DNA of 64,000 nucleotides from Rapana venosa (GCA_028751875.1 CM054145.1:51106856-51170855); one strand, 5' to 3'. Positions 23,516 to 34,620 are shown, numbered from the stretch's first letter. Notes: generated by a model not told the origin, from the sequence alone. Translations and numbers: made by a program.

Positions 23516-23799
23516 TCTGAAACAGTAACAGGGTCCAATAAACATTGTACTACAGCTTTCACCCCTTTTAAATCTGTTCACTCTGACTAGCCTGCTCAAA
23601 ACAAAGATTGAGAAAGAATGGAAGACGTTACAGCAGCAAAAATGAAAAAACAAACACCTTAAAATATGAAATAAACTGAAGAACAAAAGAAGACCAGTGG
23701 ATTTGGTTTTTTTTCATTCTCGGGACTGGACTGACAACATTGGCAAGCCAAGAACAGTTAACTGAAGAAACTGTTAACTTCCACAAATTTGGCCTGCTC

Positions 23800-24040
23800 T
23801 CTCTGTCTGTCTGTCTGTCTGTCTGACTGTGTGTGTGTCTCTCTCTCGCCTGTGTGTGTGTCTGTATGTGTCATCTGTCTGTCTCTCAACTTTATTTGCT
23901 ATCCCCCCCTTTCTCTCTCTATCTCAGTATCTGTCTGTCTCTCTCTCTTCTCTCATCTCTAGTCTCTTTCTCAACTTTATTTGCTATCCCCCTTTTTTCT
24001 CTCTCTCTCTCTGTATTTATTTTGGCAGAGATTTTCTCTG
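23800..24040. repeat. (CTGT)n/(CT)n low-complexity region
   Basis: Repeated ctgtctgtctgt and ctctct. A ~95-bp imperfect duplication with caactttatttgctatcccc occurs at about 23887 and 23973. Confidence 0.85.
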
Positions 24041-24203
24041 ATTACAGATTTCCTTGCTGTCTCACTCTGTGACTGTGTTCACTGATGAATCACTATTAAC
24101 ATGTTTGTAGGCCTGAAGGAATTCTAGTACTACAGCATTTTCTTCTTCTTTTTTTCCAGCTGTGAACAAAACCCTAGTTATTTAAGATGTTGTTGTTGTT
24201 CTT

Positions 24204-24206
<3 letters not shown>

Positions 24207-24256
<50 letters not shown>

Positions 24257-24358
24257 AGTGAGAGAGTGAGTAACTGAGTGAGTGAGTAACTGAGTAAGTG
24301 ACTCAGTGAGTGAGAGAGATAGACTCAGAGAGTGTGTGTGTGGATGTGTGTGTGTGTG
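24207..24358. repeat. (TG)n and (GAGT)n microsatellite
   Basis: A (TG)23 run is followed by degenerate gagtgagtaac units. Confidence 0.95.
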
Positions 24359-25079
24359 AATACTGGTGTCTTTACAGGCATGATACTTTGAGTCAATCTG
24401 AATAACTTTAAATATATTATAATACACTAATAATTAATATCTCATTCCTATGCCCTTCATTATAACCAAATAAAATCAACAGTACCAAGCAGCAACAACC
24501 ACACACACAACACACACCTTTATAGCTTTTGCCTTTGATTTAATTAGATTCGCAAATTTATTTATAAAGCAGACAAGCCTTTACACACACACACACACAA
24601 ACACAACACATACAACATCCTTACAGCAAACACACACACACACAAACACACACACACAAACACACACCTTTTTACCTTTGACTTCAATTCATGCATAAAC
24701 AAAGCGGACAAGCCTAGGTGTAATTCAGAGATTGAGACTGCGACAGGAGTGTCTATAAAATTATACAGGAAAGTGAATAGTTGTTTGGTTGGGTTTTTTT
24801 ATACAGTCTATTCAAATAGGCAAAAAGAGCCATGCTTCTAGTCACAACAACCATACGGTTACTACGTCACATATTATGCTGTGGGTGGCTGCCACAAAAG
24901 CTCTGCATTCATTCATGACAGTATGTCATGTGTGGGAGTGAGTGAGAGAATGAGAAATATATGTGAGAGGAAGAAACAGAGGAAGAGACTGAAGGGAGTG
25001 GGAGAGAAAGGAAAAAAGGAGCGAGGGAGGAAGAGGCAGTGAGAGTGGAGAGGGACAGAAGGGGTGGGGAGAGAGAGAG

Positions 25080-25135
25080 AGGAGGGGGGGGGGGGGGGGG
25101 GGAGAGGGAGAGAGAGAGAGAGAGGGGAGAGAGAG
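25080..25135. repeat. Poly-G and (GA)n tract
   Basis: A G run of about 20 bases and then (AG)n; purine-only over about 50 bp. Confidence 0.95.
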
Positions 25136-25269
25136 CATCACTGTTGCATCACTGTACAAGCATGTATCATATGTTACTAAATGTTTGAATCAATTTAGAT
25201 GTTTACTGTGTTTGCACATATGTGAGAGCAAGACCCCACCTGTGTACCTGCATGCACGTGCATTTGTCT

Positions 25270-25296
25270 GCATACACACACACAGTGACACACACA

Positions 25297-25327
<31 letters not shown>

Positions 25328-25590
25328 AAAAGCAATATATAGCACATGAGCGAGTTTTGTCTATCTGTTGTAATTGGACTGCTTCTGTGTGTGTGTGTGT
25401 GTGTGTGACTCTGTGTGTGTGTGTGACTCTGTGTGTGTGTACATCACTACATGTGTGAGAGTACATGCATGAGTGCAAGCATGAGTGCGTGCATGCATGT
25501 GTGTGTGTGTGTGCGTGCGTGTGCATAAATGTGTATCACTGTATGTGTGTGTGTGTGCGCAAGTGTGTGTGCATGCGATTGAGTACTGTA
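25270..25590. repeat. (AC)n then (GT)n: inverted dinucleotide arrays
   Basis: The motif cacacacagtgacacacaca on the left is mirrored by gtgtgtgtgactctgtgtgt on the right, around a 60-bp centre, giving a potential long hairpin. Confidence 0.8.
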
Positions 25591-25869
25591 TCAAAACAGG
25601 TTCTGCCCTAACAGGAAAGACTGGTGGTTGAGCAAAGTGGGTGACCCTGAGTGGGACTGGCATTTCCACTCTGAACAACAACAACAAAGAGGACCATAAT
25701 CCCAGGCCACTAGTACTACCAACAGGGAACAAACTGGTTCTGTCCCTTACACTGCACATTGTTAACACAACAGGCTTGCCTCCTTGGTGGCCTCCAGAAA
25801 CAGTGAGGGAAGAGGAAATTGAAGGTGGTGGTGGCGGTGAGGGGGAATGGGAGAGGAAACACTCAGCTA

Positions 25870-26610
25870 GTATCAAATTCCACTCAAGATTCTTGAAAAA
25901 TATTTCAACCTATTTAACAGAACTTATAAAACATACAATGATATATTATTACCTCTTTACTCTTTGAATTTTGCTATCAAAGTATCGTGTATAGTGTGAG
26001 AGATGCAAGCATTAATACAAAACAAAAGAGAAAAAAACTATAGCAGTACGTACACAAAACCATGAACTTAACCTTCATAATGAATTCATGAACAATTTCA
26101 TTATCATATTATATAACAAACTTCTGCTTAAAATAATTGAGACAATAATTTCAGAATATGTATTGTGAGAGATGCAAGCATTAAAAACTTTTTTAAAACC
26201 AACAAAAACCATCAACCTTCATTATACTAAAGCAGTATCAATATGAGCAATCTAAATTTTTATTTTATCAATCATATTTAACAATGTGATATAACAGCTC
26301 AAAATAATTATCATAGAATGCGTAATGATTGAATGATTCATTTCATTGATATTTGCTTTAAATACTGTGATGTTTCTGTAATTGTAGTTTACACATAGGT
26401 TTTTAATTGGTGGTGGACTTTAAAAATTTCCTTTTATTAAGTAACAATTCAAATTTGTTTGATTTCCCAGTGCAGTCCCATTCTCTAAGTGTTAAAGTTA
26501 ACAGTAGTCTCATTACCCAGTGTTAATAATTTTGAATACTGTTACCAGCAAACACCCAAAAAATCAACAGACAGCACAATCTTAGAAACTCACAATCACA
26601 TCCCTAAACT
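25870..26610. other. AT-rich spacer
   Basis: No gene or known repeat is seen. The phrase gtgagagatgcaagcattaa occurs twice (25996 and 26164), an old duplication of about 168 bp. Confidence 0.4.
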
Positions 26611-26614
26611 GGCT

Positions 26615-26715
26615 AAAGTCAGAATGTGGTTAACTTAATGGTAGTTAAAAAATGGTCACATACACAAAATCTCGCTATTGGTAAACTTCAGTCTCAGGGA
26701 CTAGTTGAGGAACAA
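26615..26715 (-). repeat. SINE group C fragment
   Basis: Diverged inverted end: aaagtcagaatgtggttaac and ctcgctattggtaaacttca. Confidence 0.6.
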
Positions 26716-26736
26716 AAACAACAATGACTAAACAAC

Positions 26737-26762
26737 GCCCCCCCCCCCCCCCCCCCCCCCCT
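26737..26762. repeat. Poly-C tract
   Basis: About 24 C in a row. Confidence 0.95.
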
Positions 26763-27387
26763 CCACTATATACAAGAATTACAAAGTTCTACTGAATGTA
26801 CTACATCTAAAGAGTCAGTAATTATGTTTAGCTTTGTTTGAGAATTTCTTGTAATAATTCTAACAATAAGAAAGACATTATAATTTTGTCTTTGTATGAT
26901 CTGTTCTTTGTCTTCCCTTTATACTCTAATACTTGAATTTCATGAGGACTTTGTTTTAGGCCTACAGTGTGAACTAAATTCAGTGACAGTTGAAAGCAAA
27001 GTGCTAGTGGCCCCAGAAACAAAAGTGATTATAAGCCAACAATTAGTTGTACACTGTACTTCCTTGTATGGTACTTTGATGACCTAGATTTAGCACAAAA
27101 AATTGTTAACCTTTTCCCTACGGGTAACCCGCTATAGGGTAACCAACCATCTATTAACCTTTCCCTCCATATCACCCACTACTGTGTTACAGAAGCATAT
27201 GAATGAGCACAGTGCATGTGTACTGGAAAAGAGGGGTTCTCTCCCTTAACAAAGGGATAGCGTTAAATCATACGCTATTGATAGTAGTACTATGTTGTGT
27301 ATATTTTGTGAAGTTATGCCAGAAGTGCTGATGACTATAACAACTAAGTATTAAAAACATTACACTGATACACTGCACACACACACA

Positions 27388-27430
27388 CTAACCCCCCCCC
27401 CCCCCCCCCCCACACACACACACAGCACCA
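27388..27430. repeat. Poly-C flanked by (AC)n
   Basis: A C run of about 18 bases with cacacaca on both sides. Confidence 0.95.
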
Positions 27431-28089
27431 CCACCACACCACATCACATAATATTTCAATTTCAATGTAACCATTCCAGTTAACTAGGGGTAAACCCATG
27501 CATTTAGATCTTTTGTAACAGATCACCATCATCTTCATCATCATCATCAATCAGCAGCAGGATGATCATCATCATCATGACCACCACCATCACATTATCT
27601 CTAAGTCTAATGTTCTAAATCCATTCATGAAAAAAATTAAGATCTTGATTAAGTGATACCTCATACAACAAACTTCATTAGTCCATACCTCTGTGGTGCC
27701 ACAAATGCTGATTCTTGAACTTAAAACAGTTCAAATCGTCTGTGGAAGGAAGAACAGTGGGTTTAACAAGTACTGTGGTAAGCTTTCACAAGGGAACGCT
27801 CCAAAATCCTAGGCCTATCTAAAGCAAAAATAAAAATCTGCGTTTCCAAACCGACTGCAATCGCTCGGCTCAGTCACCAAACTATCGTTTGTTAGGCTAA
27901 GTACTGCAGTAGGCCTGATTTTCAGCCCCTCCCAGTCAGTCTAGTAGTGCCTTCCACTAAGCCGTGAGTAACAAACAATGCCCACGCATCCACTGCACCG
28001 CTATCTCCTCTGAATGAGATCACAACATTCTTCTCTGGCAAAGAGGGAACAACCACTGTAGCCTAGCTTTCGCACTGCCTGCTACTTAC

Positions 28090-28200
28090 GGAGAGGCTTG
28101 GTCTCCTTGCACTATCGTGGGCTGCCTCTGGCACCTGTATTATTTTTCTTCCACAAACGTACAAGCCAAACCACTTGCATGCAATCAATCCCGACACTGA
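28090..28200 (-). other. Candidate non-coding 5' exon (minus strand)
   Basis: The minus strand reads AAGCCTCTCC then GTAAGTAG, a consensus donor at 28089-28084. It lies about 5.7 kb upstream of the acceptor at 22356 of the MOLO1-like gene, so it may be that gene's first exon. The upstream boundary is unknown. Confidence 0.3.
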
Positions 28201-28447
28201 CATGTAATGAATATTCCAAAACAATGCAACACTTCGAGGTTTTTGATCAAATTAAAATTAGAGTCGACTTTACTGATGAAAAATATTGACGCACCTTACC
28301 GCAAATTTCCTGTGCCAAAAATGGACAGATCTTTTTAGGGAAGTCTGCTGTCGAAGGGACGGTACTCACACAAAAGTATACAAAGTTTGCTTTGGATTAT
28401 TTCCCATCGTGTGTGTGTGTGTGTGTGTGGGGGGGGGGGGGGGTCTT

Positions 28448-28541
28448 TTATTTATGTATTATTTTATTTCGAGGATAATGGAATAAGCACTCAGGTGGTG
28501 TGTATGCAGTTTTCTAAATTCTGCCATCCTTCCCACCGGCA

Positions 28542-28545
<4 letters not shown>
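28448..28545 (-). repeat. SINE group A 3' fragment
   Basis: Inverted tail tttcgaggataatggaataa followed by tcttcccaccggcaccg-like sequence. Confidence 0.7.
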
Positions 28546-28576
<31 letters not shown>

Positions 28577-28625
28577 TTTTTCTTCAGTTTAACGTCTATT
28601 CACATTTAGGGATTTTAGACGGGAA
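28546..28625 (-). repeat. Dinucleotide-associated ~45-bp element, diverged copy
   Basis: A (TG)n run leads into cttcagtttaacgtctattc and atttagggattttagac, the inverted core seen at 49121-49170. Confidence 0.7.
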
Positions 28626-28728
28626 AAAGTAATATAAACAAGAGAATGCAAACAATAACAAAAAGTGTCAATTAACAGTACTTAAAAACTAACTTTAACA
28701 TACTACAAAAACTGAATTGTGTGTGTGT

Positions 28729-28763
<35 letters not shown>

Positions 28764-28854
28764 CTTCATTCCAGTCATCCCTCCTGTTTTAATGAAGTTG
28801 TCAATTGCTGATAAGCATGCGTTTATCCAGCTTGCTTGTGTGTGCTGCTTTATT

Positions 28855-29208
28855 TATTTATTTACTCATTTATATCGAGGATAATGGAATAAGCACTCAC
28901 GTAGCCTACTTTTTTTTTTTTACATTCAGTCCCCACGTGTATGCGGTTTTGTAAATTTTGTCATCTGTTCCCACCGGCACACAATGGCCTACTCTTTCGA
29001 AAAGTGGAACAGGGTTTAACGTGTGCGCAAGATGTTCTGCATGCGTTCACACACGAGGCCTCGGTTTATAGTCTAACCCAAAGGACTTTTGGGGAGAGTG
29101 GAGTCTGCGCTAATGTTAACTCCAGAGGGAAAATCCCCTTGGACGGGAGTCGAGCCCGGGGTCGTCAGATTGCGAGCGCAATGTTCTAACCACTAGGCTA
29201 TCCCGTCT
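28855..29208 (-). repeat. SINE group A, full copy
   Basis: The full inverted order is present, ending in the head ccactaggctatcccgtc at 29190-29207. It is followed by (GA)n. Confidence 0.9.
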
Positions 29209-29209
29209 C

Positions 29210-29247
<38 letters not shown>

Positions 29248-29264
29248 TTGAGAGATTCTCCCAT

Positions 29265-29480
29265 TTCGAGGTTAATGGAATAGTCCCCGTGTGTATGCAG
29301 TTTTGTAAATTTTGTCATCTGTTCCCACCAGCACCCAATGGCCTACTCTTTCGAAAAGCGGAACAGGATTTAATGTGTGCGCAAGATGTTCTGCGTGCGT
29401 TCGCACACGGGACCTCGGTTACTAGATGTAAAAAAGCACACGAGTGCTTATTCCATTATCCTCGAAATAAAAAAATAAAT
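29265..29480. repeat. Two SINE group A fragments in inverted orientation
   Basis: A minus-oriented part (about 29265-29420, up to gggacctcggtt) meets a plus-oriented tail (29421-29480, tagatgtaaaaaagcacacg and an (AAATA)n/(CA)n end). Confidence 0.8.
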
Positions 29481-29659
29481 AAACACACACACACACACAC
29501 AGGCAGAGAGACAGACAGAGTGACAGACGGACAGACAGAATGGTAAAGAGAACAATATCACTCTTTCAAACCACAGCAGACATCCATTCGCAAAACAATA
29601 CATTATTCCTTTTGACCGAATCTGACTTGATTCTTTATTTCTCTTAAGAACACATCCAG

Positions 29660-30742
29660 AGGAACAAAAAGCAAAGGTTAGGTTGATTTTTCTTTTTATT
29701 TCAGAAGATTTTTTTTTAAACCATGACAAAGAACATATCAATCATGAGGAACAGAGCAAGCTTAGGTTGGTTGTTCTGTTCATTTCAGTATATCAAACAA
29801 AATGACAAAGAACTTATCAATCATGACAAACACAAAGCAAGAATAGATTGGTTTTTTTATTTCATTTAGAATATATTAACAACAACATGACAAAGAACAT
29901 CAATCATGAAGCACAAAGCAAGCTTAGGTTTCTTTTCATTTCAGTATATCAAAAAATATAAGAGCTGTGTTGTGTCTACGCTCCTGTACGGTTCTGAGTG
30001 CTGGAGGATGACGGAAGTGGATCTTACCAAACTTCGATCCTTCCACACCATATGCCTGCGAAGAATTCTCCGGATCTTTTGGCCAGAGAAGATTTCCAAT
30101 GAAGACCTACTACGGAGATGCAGGAAAGAAGACATGGGAACCATCATCACCAGACACGGTGGAAGTGGATTGGGCAATCCTCCGAAGAGACCCACAGTCA
30201 ATCACAAGAACAGCATTGCACTGGACCCCAGAAGGAAGGAGAAAGAAAGGAAGACCAAAAGCAACGTGGAGGAGAACTGTAGAAAGTGAGATGAAGGCCA
30301 TGCAGCACTCTTGGGGATCAGTGACTAGGTTGGCCCAGAATAGGCAGGAGTGGAAGCGCTTTGTTGCTGCCCTACACACCGCTGGGTGTAATGGCTAATG
30401 ATGAAGAAAAAATATATCGATAATGAGGAACAAAAAGCAAAGGTTAGGTTGATTTTTCTTTTTATTTCAGAATATTAAAAAGAAAACATGACAAAGAACA
30501 TATCGATCATGAGGAACAGAGCAAGCTTAGGTTTGTTTTTTTCCTTTTCATTTTAGTATATCAAACAAAATGACAAAGAACTTACCAATCATGACGAACA
30601 AAAGGCAAAGGTTAGATTGGTTTTTCCTTTTCATTTCAGAATATTAAAACGCCATGACAAAGAACATAATCATGCGGAACAGAGCAAGCTTAGGTTTTTG
30701 GTTGGGTTTTTTTTCCTTCCTTTTTCATGTCAAATATATCGA
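29660..30742 (+). repeat. Tandem array of ~83-bp units in alternating A/B types, split by an RTE fragment
   Basis: Eight units start near 29660, 29748, 29824, 29908 (interrupted), 30427, 30513, 30594 and 30677. Type A has gaacaaaaagcaaaggttag and ends ttcagaatattaaaa. Type B has gaacagagcaagcttaggtt and ends agtatatcaaacaaaatgac. The types alternate, so the higher-order unit is about 165 bp. The LINE fragment 29961-30406 lies in unit 4. Confidence 0.85.
29961..30406 (+). mobile_element. RTE-like LINE 3' fragment (C-terminal ORF remnant)
   Basis: The fragment encodes the end of an RTE-type ORF: SCVVSTLLYGSECWRMTEVD and RSFHTICLRRILRIFWPEK in one frame, then, after a frame change near 30150, LHWTPEGRRKKGRPKATWRR and LAQNRQEWKRFVAALHTAG with a stop after GCNG. 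It ends GGCTAATGATG. A 10-bp A-rich direct repeat, aaaaaatata, flanks it at 29951-29960 and 30407-30416, consistent with a target-site duplication. It interrupts a tandem array. Confidence 0.85.
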
Positions 30743-30954
30743 AAACCACAGCAACAAAACTAAGAAGAAACATTTCTATCAGCAACTTTTGGATGATCTT
30801 AAGTGTTAAAATTGTTTCTCCACCCCCCCCCCACCCCAACCTTCTCCAGCAAAAATTCAAGCAAAACCAAACCACCATTACCCAGAACAAAGCAAAAAAG
30901 AAAATACCCAAAGAAAATAAAACCTGCAATTTTTTTTGCTTCGATGAGACCTCA

Positions 30955-30980
30955 CACACACACACACACACACACACAAT
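30955..30980. repeat. (AC)n microsatellite
   Basis: A short (CA)12 run. Confidence 0.9.
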
Positions 30981-31051
30981 TACAGCCTACATATATCCCA
31001 TTTCTTCATTGCAAGTGAAAAGTAGGTTTTTTTCACTATCTTAAAACATTT

Positions 31052-31062
<11 letters not shown>

Positions 31063-31084
<22 letters not shown>

Positions 31085-31085
31085 T
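31063..31085. repeat. Poly-G tract
   Basis: About 21 G in a row after a T run. Confidence 0.95.
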
Positions 31086-31154
31086 GGGAGGAGGGGTAGT
31101 AGTGGTTAAAACATAGGAATACAAAAAACAAGTGTCAAGAATTCTCAAAAACGT

Positions 31155-31274
31155 ACGCACACTCACGCACGCACGCACGCGCGCGCACGCGCGCACGCAC
31201 ACACACACACACACACACATACGCAAGCAAGCAAGCGCACACACACACGCAAGCACACACGCAAGCACACACGC

Positions 31275-31319
<45 letters not shown>
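31155..31319. repeat. (GCAC)n/(CG)n/(AC)n complex microsatellite abutting a SINE head
   Basis: Tetranucleotide cgca, cgcg and long (AC)n runs; the last 45 bp are pure AC and touch ggatagcctagtggttag. Confidence 0.95.
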
Positions 31320-31323
<4 letters not shown>

Positions 31324-31655
31324 TAGCCTAGTGGTTAGAACATTGCACTCGCAATCTGACGACCCAGGTTCGATTCCCGTTCAAGGGGATATTTTCCCCT
31401 GGAGTTAACATCAGTGCAGACTCCACTCTCTTCAAAAGTCTTTGGGATGAGACTATAAACCGAGGCCCCGTGTGCGAACGCACACAGAACATCTTGCGCA
31501 CACGTTAAACTCTGTTCCGCTTTTCGTAAGTGTAGGCCATTGTGTGCCGGTGGGAACGGATGACAAAATTGACAAAACCGCATACACACGGGGACTGGAT
31601 GTAAAAAAGCACACAAGTGCTTATTCCATTATCTTCGATATAAAAGAATAAACAC
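31320..31655 (+). repeat. SINE group A, full and well-preserved copy
   Basis: A box tagcctagtggttagaa and B box ggttcgattcc are intact. The core gatgagactataaaccgagg and ggccattgtgtgccggtggg and a tail aaaagaataaacacac follow. It is a good reference for the group. Confidence 0.95.
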
Positions 31656-31739
31656 ACACACACAAACCGAATCACAGTGAGCATTGGGTTCATGCCTAGT
31701 CAGACTACAAATGAACAATCAAATGATCAAACCTTTCCA

Positions 31740-31865
31740 GACAACTCCCCCCCCCCCCCCCATCCCCCAACCTCCTCCAGGAAAAAAAACCCACCAAGAA
31801 CACCCAAAGCAACCCCCCTAACCCCCCCCCCAAAAAAAAACAAAAACAAAAAAACAACAACAACC
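31740..31865. repeat. C-rich and A-rich tracts
   Basis: Poly-C runs with caccaaga-type interruptions, then aacaacaaca. Confidence 0.85.
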
Positions 31866-32460
31866 CCACAACAAAACACATCCAAAAACAGTGTTTAAAA
31901 AATGCGCTATCACCACCAACAACAACAGATCTCCGATTCCACGCATTCTTCAACACCCAGAGAGAAAATGACCAGTTAAGTCACTCGCGGCATTGCACTC
32001 ACTCCACAAGAAAAGTTTCCTGCAGTCCTTAGTGTCTCTTGAGCTTACTTGCACTTGGCCCAGGAAGGCAGCTGGGGAACACCACAACGAGCTATAGGCC
32101 CCCCAGGCCTACAGGCAGACACAACGCCAGCACCTTGACGATCTACGCCAAGTGGTCAGGCCAGCCAGTCCCTTTCAGAACACAATACCCCACATCACAC
32201 CATCATTTCCACTCCACTGATGGCAAACGATCGTCAAGTTACGTCATTTTTTTTTTAAATTTCCAAGAAGGTGCATTAAAATAAGCAATGCATATACTTT
32301 TTTTTTCTTTGTTCTTTGTTCAAGCCATCTATCTATGTAGGAACACAACCAGCTCGTGTGCAGAAGTGCAGCATCCCAACAGCAGAGGCCTCCGTCTGTA
32401 GAATCACCCCAAGAGAGGCACGAAGCATCAAGAGCTCCCGAGGTGGTTGGTGCTAGTTGC

Positions 32461-32639
32461 TCAAATTCGAATAGGAGGCGAGGAGAAGGTCGGGAAGGAA
32501 GCTTTCTTTTTCGTCGTCACGTAAGGGGCCAGCAGGATTTTCCGTGCTTCCAGACTGACAGAAGGGACTTTAGAGCGGGTATCCTTTTCTTGTCGGTACA
32601 GCGGGCGGGTTCGTTGCAAGAAGTGGTGTAGTTTCATAC
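32461..32639 (-). CDS. Exon B of the basic-protein gene
   Basis: The exon is 179 nt. The junction codon is GGT (Gly). It encodes a basic segment with LQRTRPLYRQEKDTRSKVPS and ends FSSPPIRI before TGA. Exon definition rests on the acceptor and the phase match with exon A. Confidence 0.45.
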
Positions 32640-32755
32640 CTGTGACAAACATACATACAGCATGATGGAGATGATTTTCACAGGGTTAAAACTGAATTCC
32701 GTTTCGGTTTGTATGTATGTATACACGTCCGTGCAGACATACAGACAGACAGACA

Positions 32756-32816
<61 letters not shown>

Positions 32817-32952
32817 ATACAAGGGATTGAGACAGAGGGGGATTGGGGGGGGGGGGGGGGTGGTAGAGAGAGGAGAGACAGGCAGACAGACAGACAGACA
32901 GAGAAGATAAGTAGGCCTAAGTAGACATTTGAGTGTGTGTGATTTGTTGATA

Positions 32953-32986
<34 letters not shown>

Positions 32987-34322
32987 CGTGTGTGTGTGCA
33001 CGAGTGTGCGTGTATACGTGTGTGTGGCCAGTGCCGGCTGCGTGATGTGATACAAAACTACACAACACAACCTAACAAAGCAACATAGGTCACTAATCAC
33101 TGTCATCAACTCACCAATACAACAATAATTACAACAAACTTCAAAAACAGTTACTACAAGAAGCCATGGCCCAGGCTGAAAGCTGCGTCAGTTACTGATG
33201 TTGGCCAAGTGCTGAGGCCTCCCTACATTACAAATGTTGCTGTGGTGTAGAATGTGATGTTGAGATCGTTGTCTTCAGCCGTGACAAGCTCTTGGCATAA
33301 CAACCTGCACTCTCCTTTGAAAGGAGAAAGAAACAACTAATCTTTGGATGTCAAGAGTATGGCTGCCTATTATGGCGAGGTTGGTTGTTTTTTTCGTTCC
33401 TCCGCTAGAACTCCGAGGTTCACCAAAGGTGAGATTTTTGCGTATGCCACCGTTTTTGCCCACCATGAAGGTAGCCGCAATCCGACTTCAGGTATGTATG
33501 CTGGCATTGTCCGTGTTTCCGTAACCCACACCAATTACGGCGTCTTTAACGTGCATATTTGATCGTTTACATATATACACGAAGGGCATTAAGGCACTGA
33601 TAGGTCTGCAGTTGAAGTTAACTTGGAAAATCGTAAAAATCCCTATCTTTAATTCACCAGTCACCGCCAAGATTCGAACCCACGGGGCGAGGTATTTGAA
33701 AAAGTCATCCAAGGAAAACTTATCCAATGTGTGCACTTTCGATCCCACAGTGATTCTCCCACAGTGATTCTCCGGTAGGATGAGTTAAGTCCAGAGTGCA
33801 CATTCTGGGTGATTCCCCAGGAAAGTAAGCTGGGGAAACGCGCAACACTAAACAACAGCAACAAATAACAGCAACAAACAAACAACAAGAAGCAGCAAAC
33901 CAACAACAAACAACCAAACAATAGCAAATAATTAAACTCGCGCACTACTTACCTAAGGCCCACCCGCTCTCCTTGGGGTAGCGGTCACAGGTACGACGCC
34001 GCTCAAAAAGGTACTCTTCACACATGCTCGAGAAGAGCACCCTCTTTTTCTTCTTCAGCACCGCCTTCTCCTGTCCACTTGCGGGAAAAGCAGCCTTGGG
34101 AAAGGCCTTCAGAGCACGAGTCTTCTTCAAGGCCCGTAGGCTTGCCCGATGTCTGATGGCGTTACGACGACCACAGCCTCTGCGGAAAGAGATGGTCCTT
34201 CTGCAACGGACAGCATCGATAGGCCTTCCTCTGCGGAGAGAGGGGATGCATCTCCAGCCTCTGCATGTTGAGGTCATCTTTCGCCAACGGCCAGCAAGGG
34301 TAACGGAAGCCTCTCTCACCAT
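32461..34322 (-). CDS. Basic protein of unknown family, 182 residues, two coding exons
   Basis: Exon A runs from 34322 (ATG in a good context, aacaagATGG) to 33953. It follows the acceptor ctctttccaag ending at 34343 and ends at a consensus donor GTAAGT (33952-33947). Exon B runs 32639-32461, after tttgtcacag, and ends in TGA. Together they give 549 nt in frame. The product is rich in Arg and Lys: the first 100 residues contain repeated R-R and K-K pairs, for example RRGCGRRNAIRHR and LKKKKRVLF. The next section reads MCEEYLFERRRTCDRYPKES, and exon B starts MKLHHFLQRTRPLYRQEKD. No signal peptide or membrane helix is seen. A nucleic-acid-binding or structural role is possible from charge alone. 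I recognise no family. The frame could be partly fortuitous, but two good splice sites and matching phase argue for a gene. Confidence 0.5.
32755..32905. repeat. (AC)n, poly-G and (GACA)n cluster
   Basis: A (AC)29 run, a G run of about 15 bases, and (CAGA)n on both sides. Confidence 0.95.
32950..33010. repeat. (GT)n/(CG)n microsatellite
   Basis: A (GT)12 run followed by gcgcgcgcgcgtgtg. Confidence 0.9.
33390..33745 (+). repeat. SINE group C, most of the element
   Basis: Includes aactccgaggttcaccaaag, gaaggtagccgcaatccgac and the inverted B box gattcgaacccacgg near 33669. Confidence 0.85.
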
Positions 34323-34342
34323 CTTGTTGTGTGGTTGAATCC
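33953..34342 (-). CDS. Exon A of the basic-protein gene
   Basis: The exon starts at 34342 after a pyrimidine-rich acceptor, with 20 nt of 5' UTR and then ATG at 34322. The coding part is 370 nt, phase 1 at the donor. An upstream non-coding exon is expected; the candidate is 38455-38640. Confidence 0.5.
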
Positions 34343-34489
34343 CTTGGAAAGAAGAGAAGAAGATACGATTCCTGTCGAACAGACCATACAGATTTGAAGA
34401 AAGCTGATTTAGAGTGCATTTCGGTTGGTATAGCTTTGTCAAAGTGGTAGGTTTGTGGATGTACTCGAGTATGTAAGCAAGCAAGCAAG

Positions 34490-34620
34490 CGCATGTGCGT
34501 GCGCGCGCACACACGCGCACACTCACATCCTCTCTCACCACACACACACACCACCACCTTCATCACACACACATTTTCTCAAAACACCACACACACACAC
34601 ACACACGTATCCACGTACAC
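34490..34620. repeat. (CG)n/(AC)n microsatellite cluster
   Basis: Includes gcgcgcgcacac and repeated cacacacacaccaccacc. Confidence 0.9.

Noticed and set aside
29660..30742. CRISPR-like array
   Set aside because: Units are contiguous, diverged and of two types with no unique spacers; the DNA is eukaryotic.
31320..31390. Possible functional tRNA gene (A and B boxes present)
   Set aside because: The sequence does not fold into a complete cloverleaf by eye and continues into a SINE body repeated throughout the window.
33945..34547. Extending the basic-protein frame upstream to 34547
   Set aside because: The upstream part translates a (CG)n/(AC)n array and an intron-like segment; an acceptor at 34343 and a well-placed ATG at 34322 fit better.
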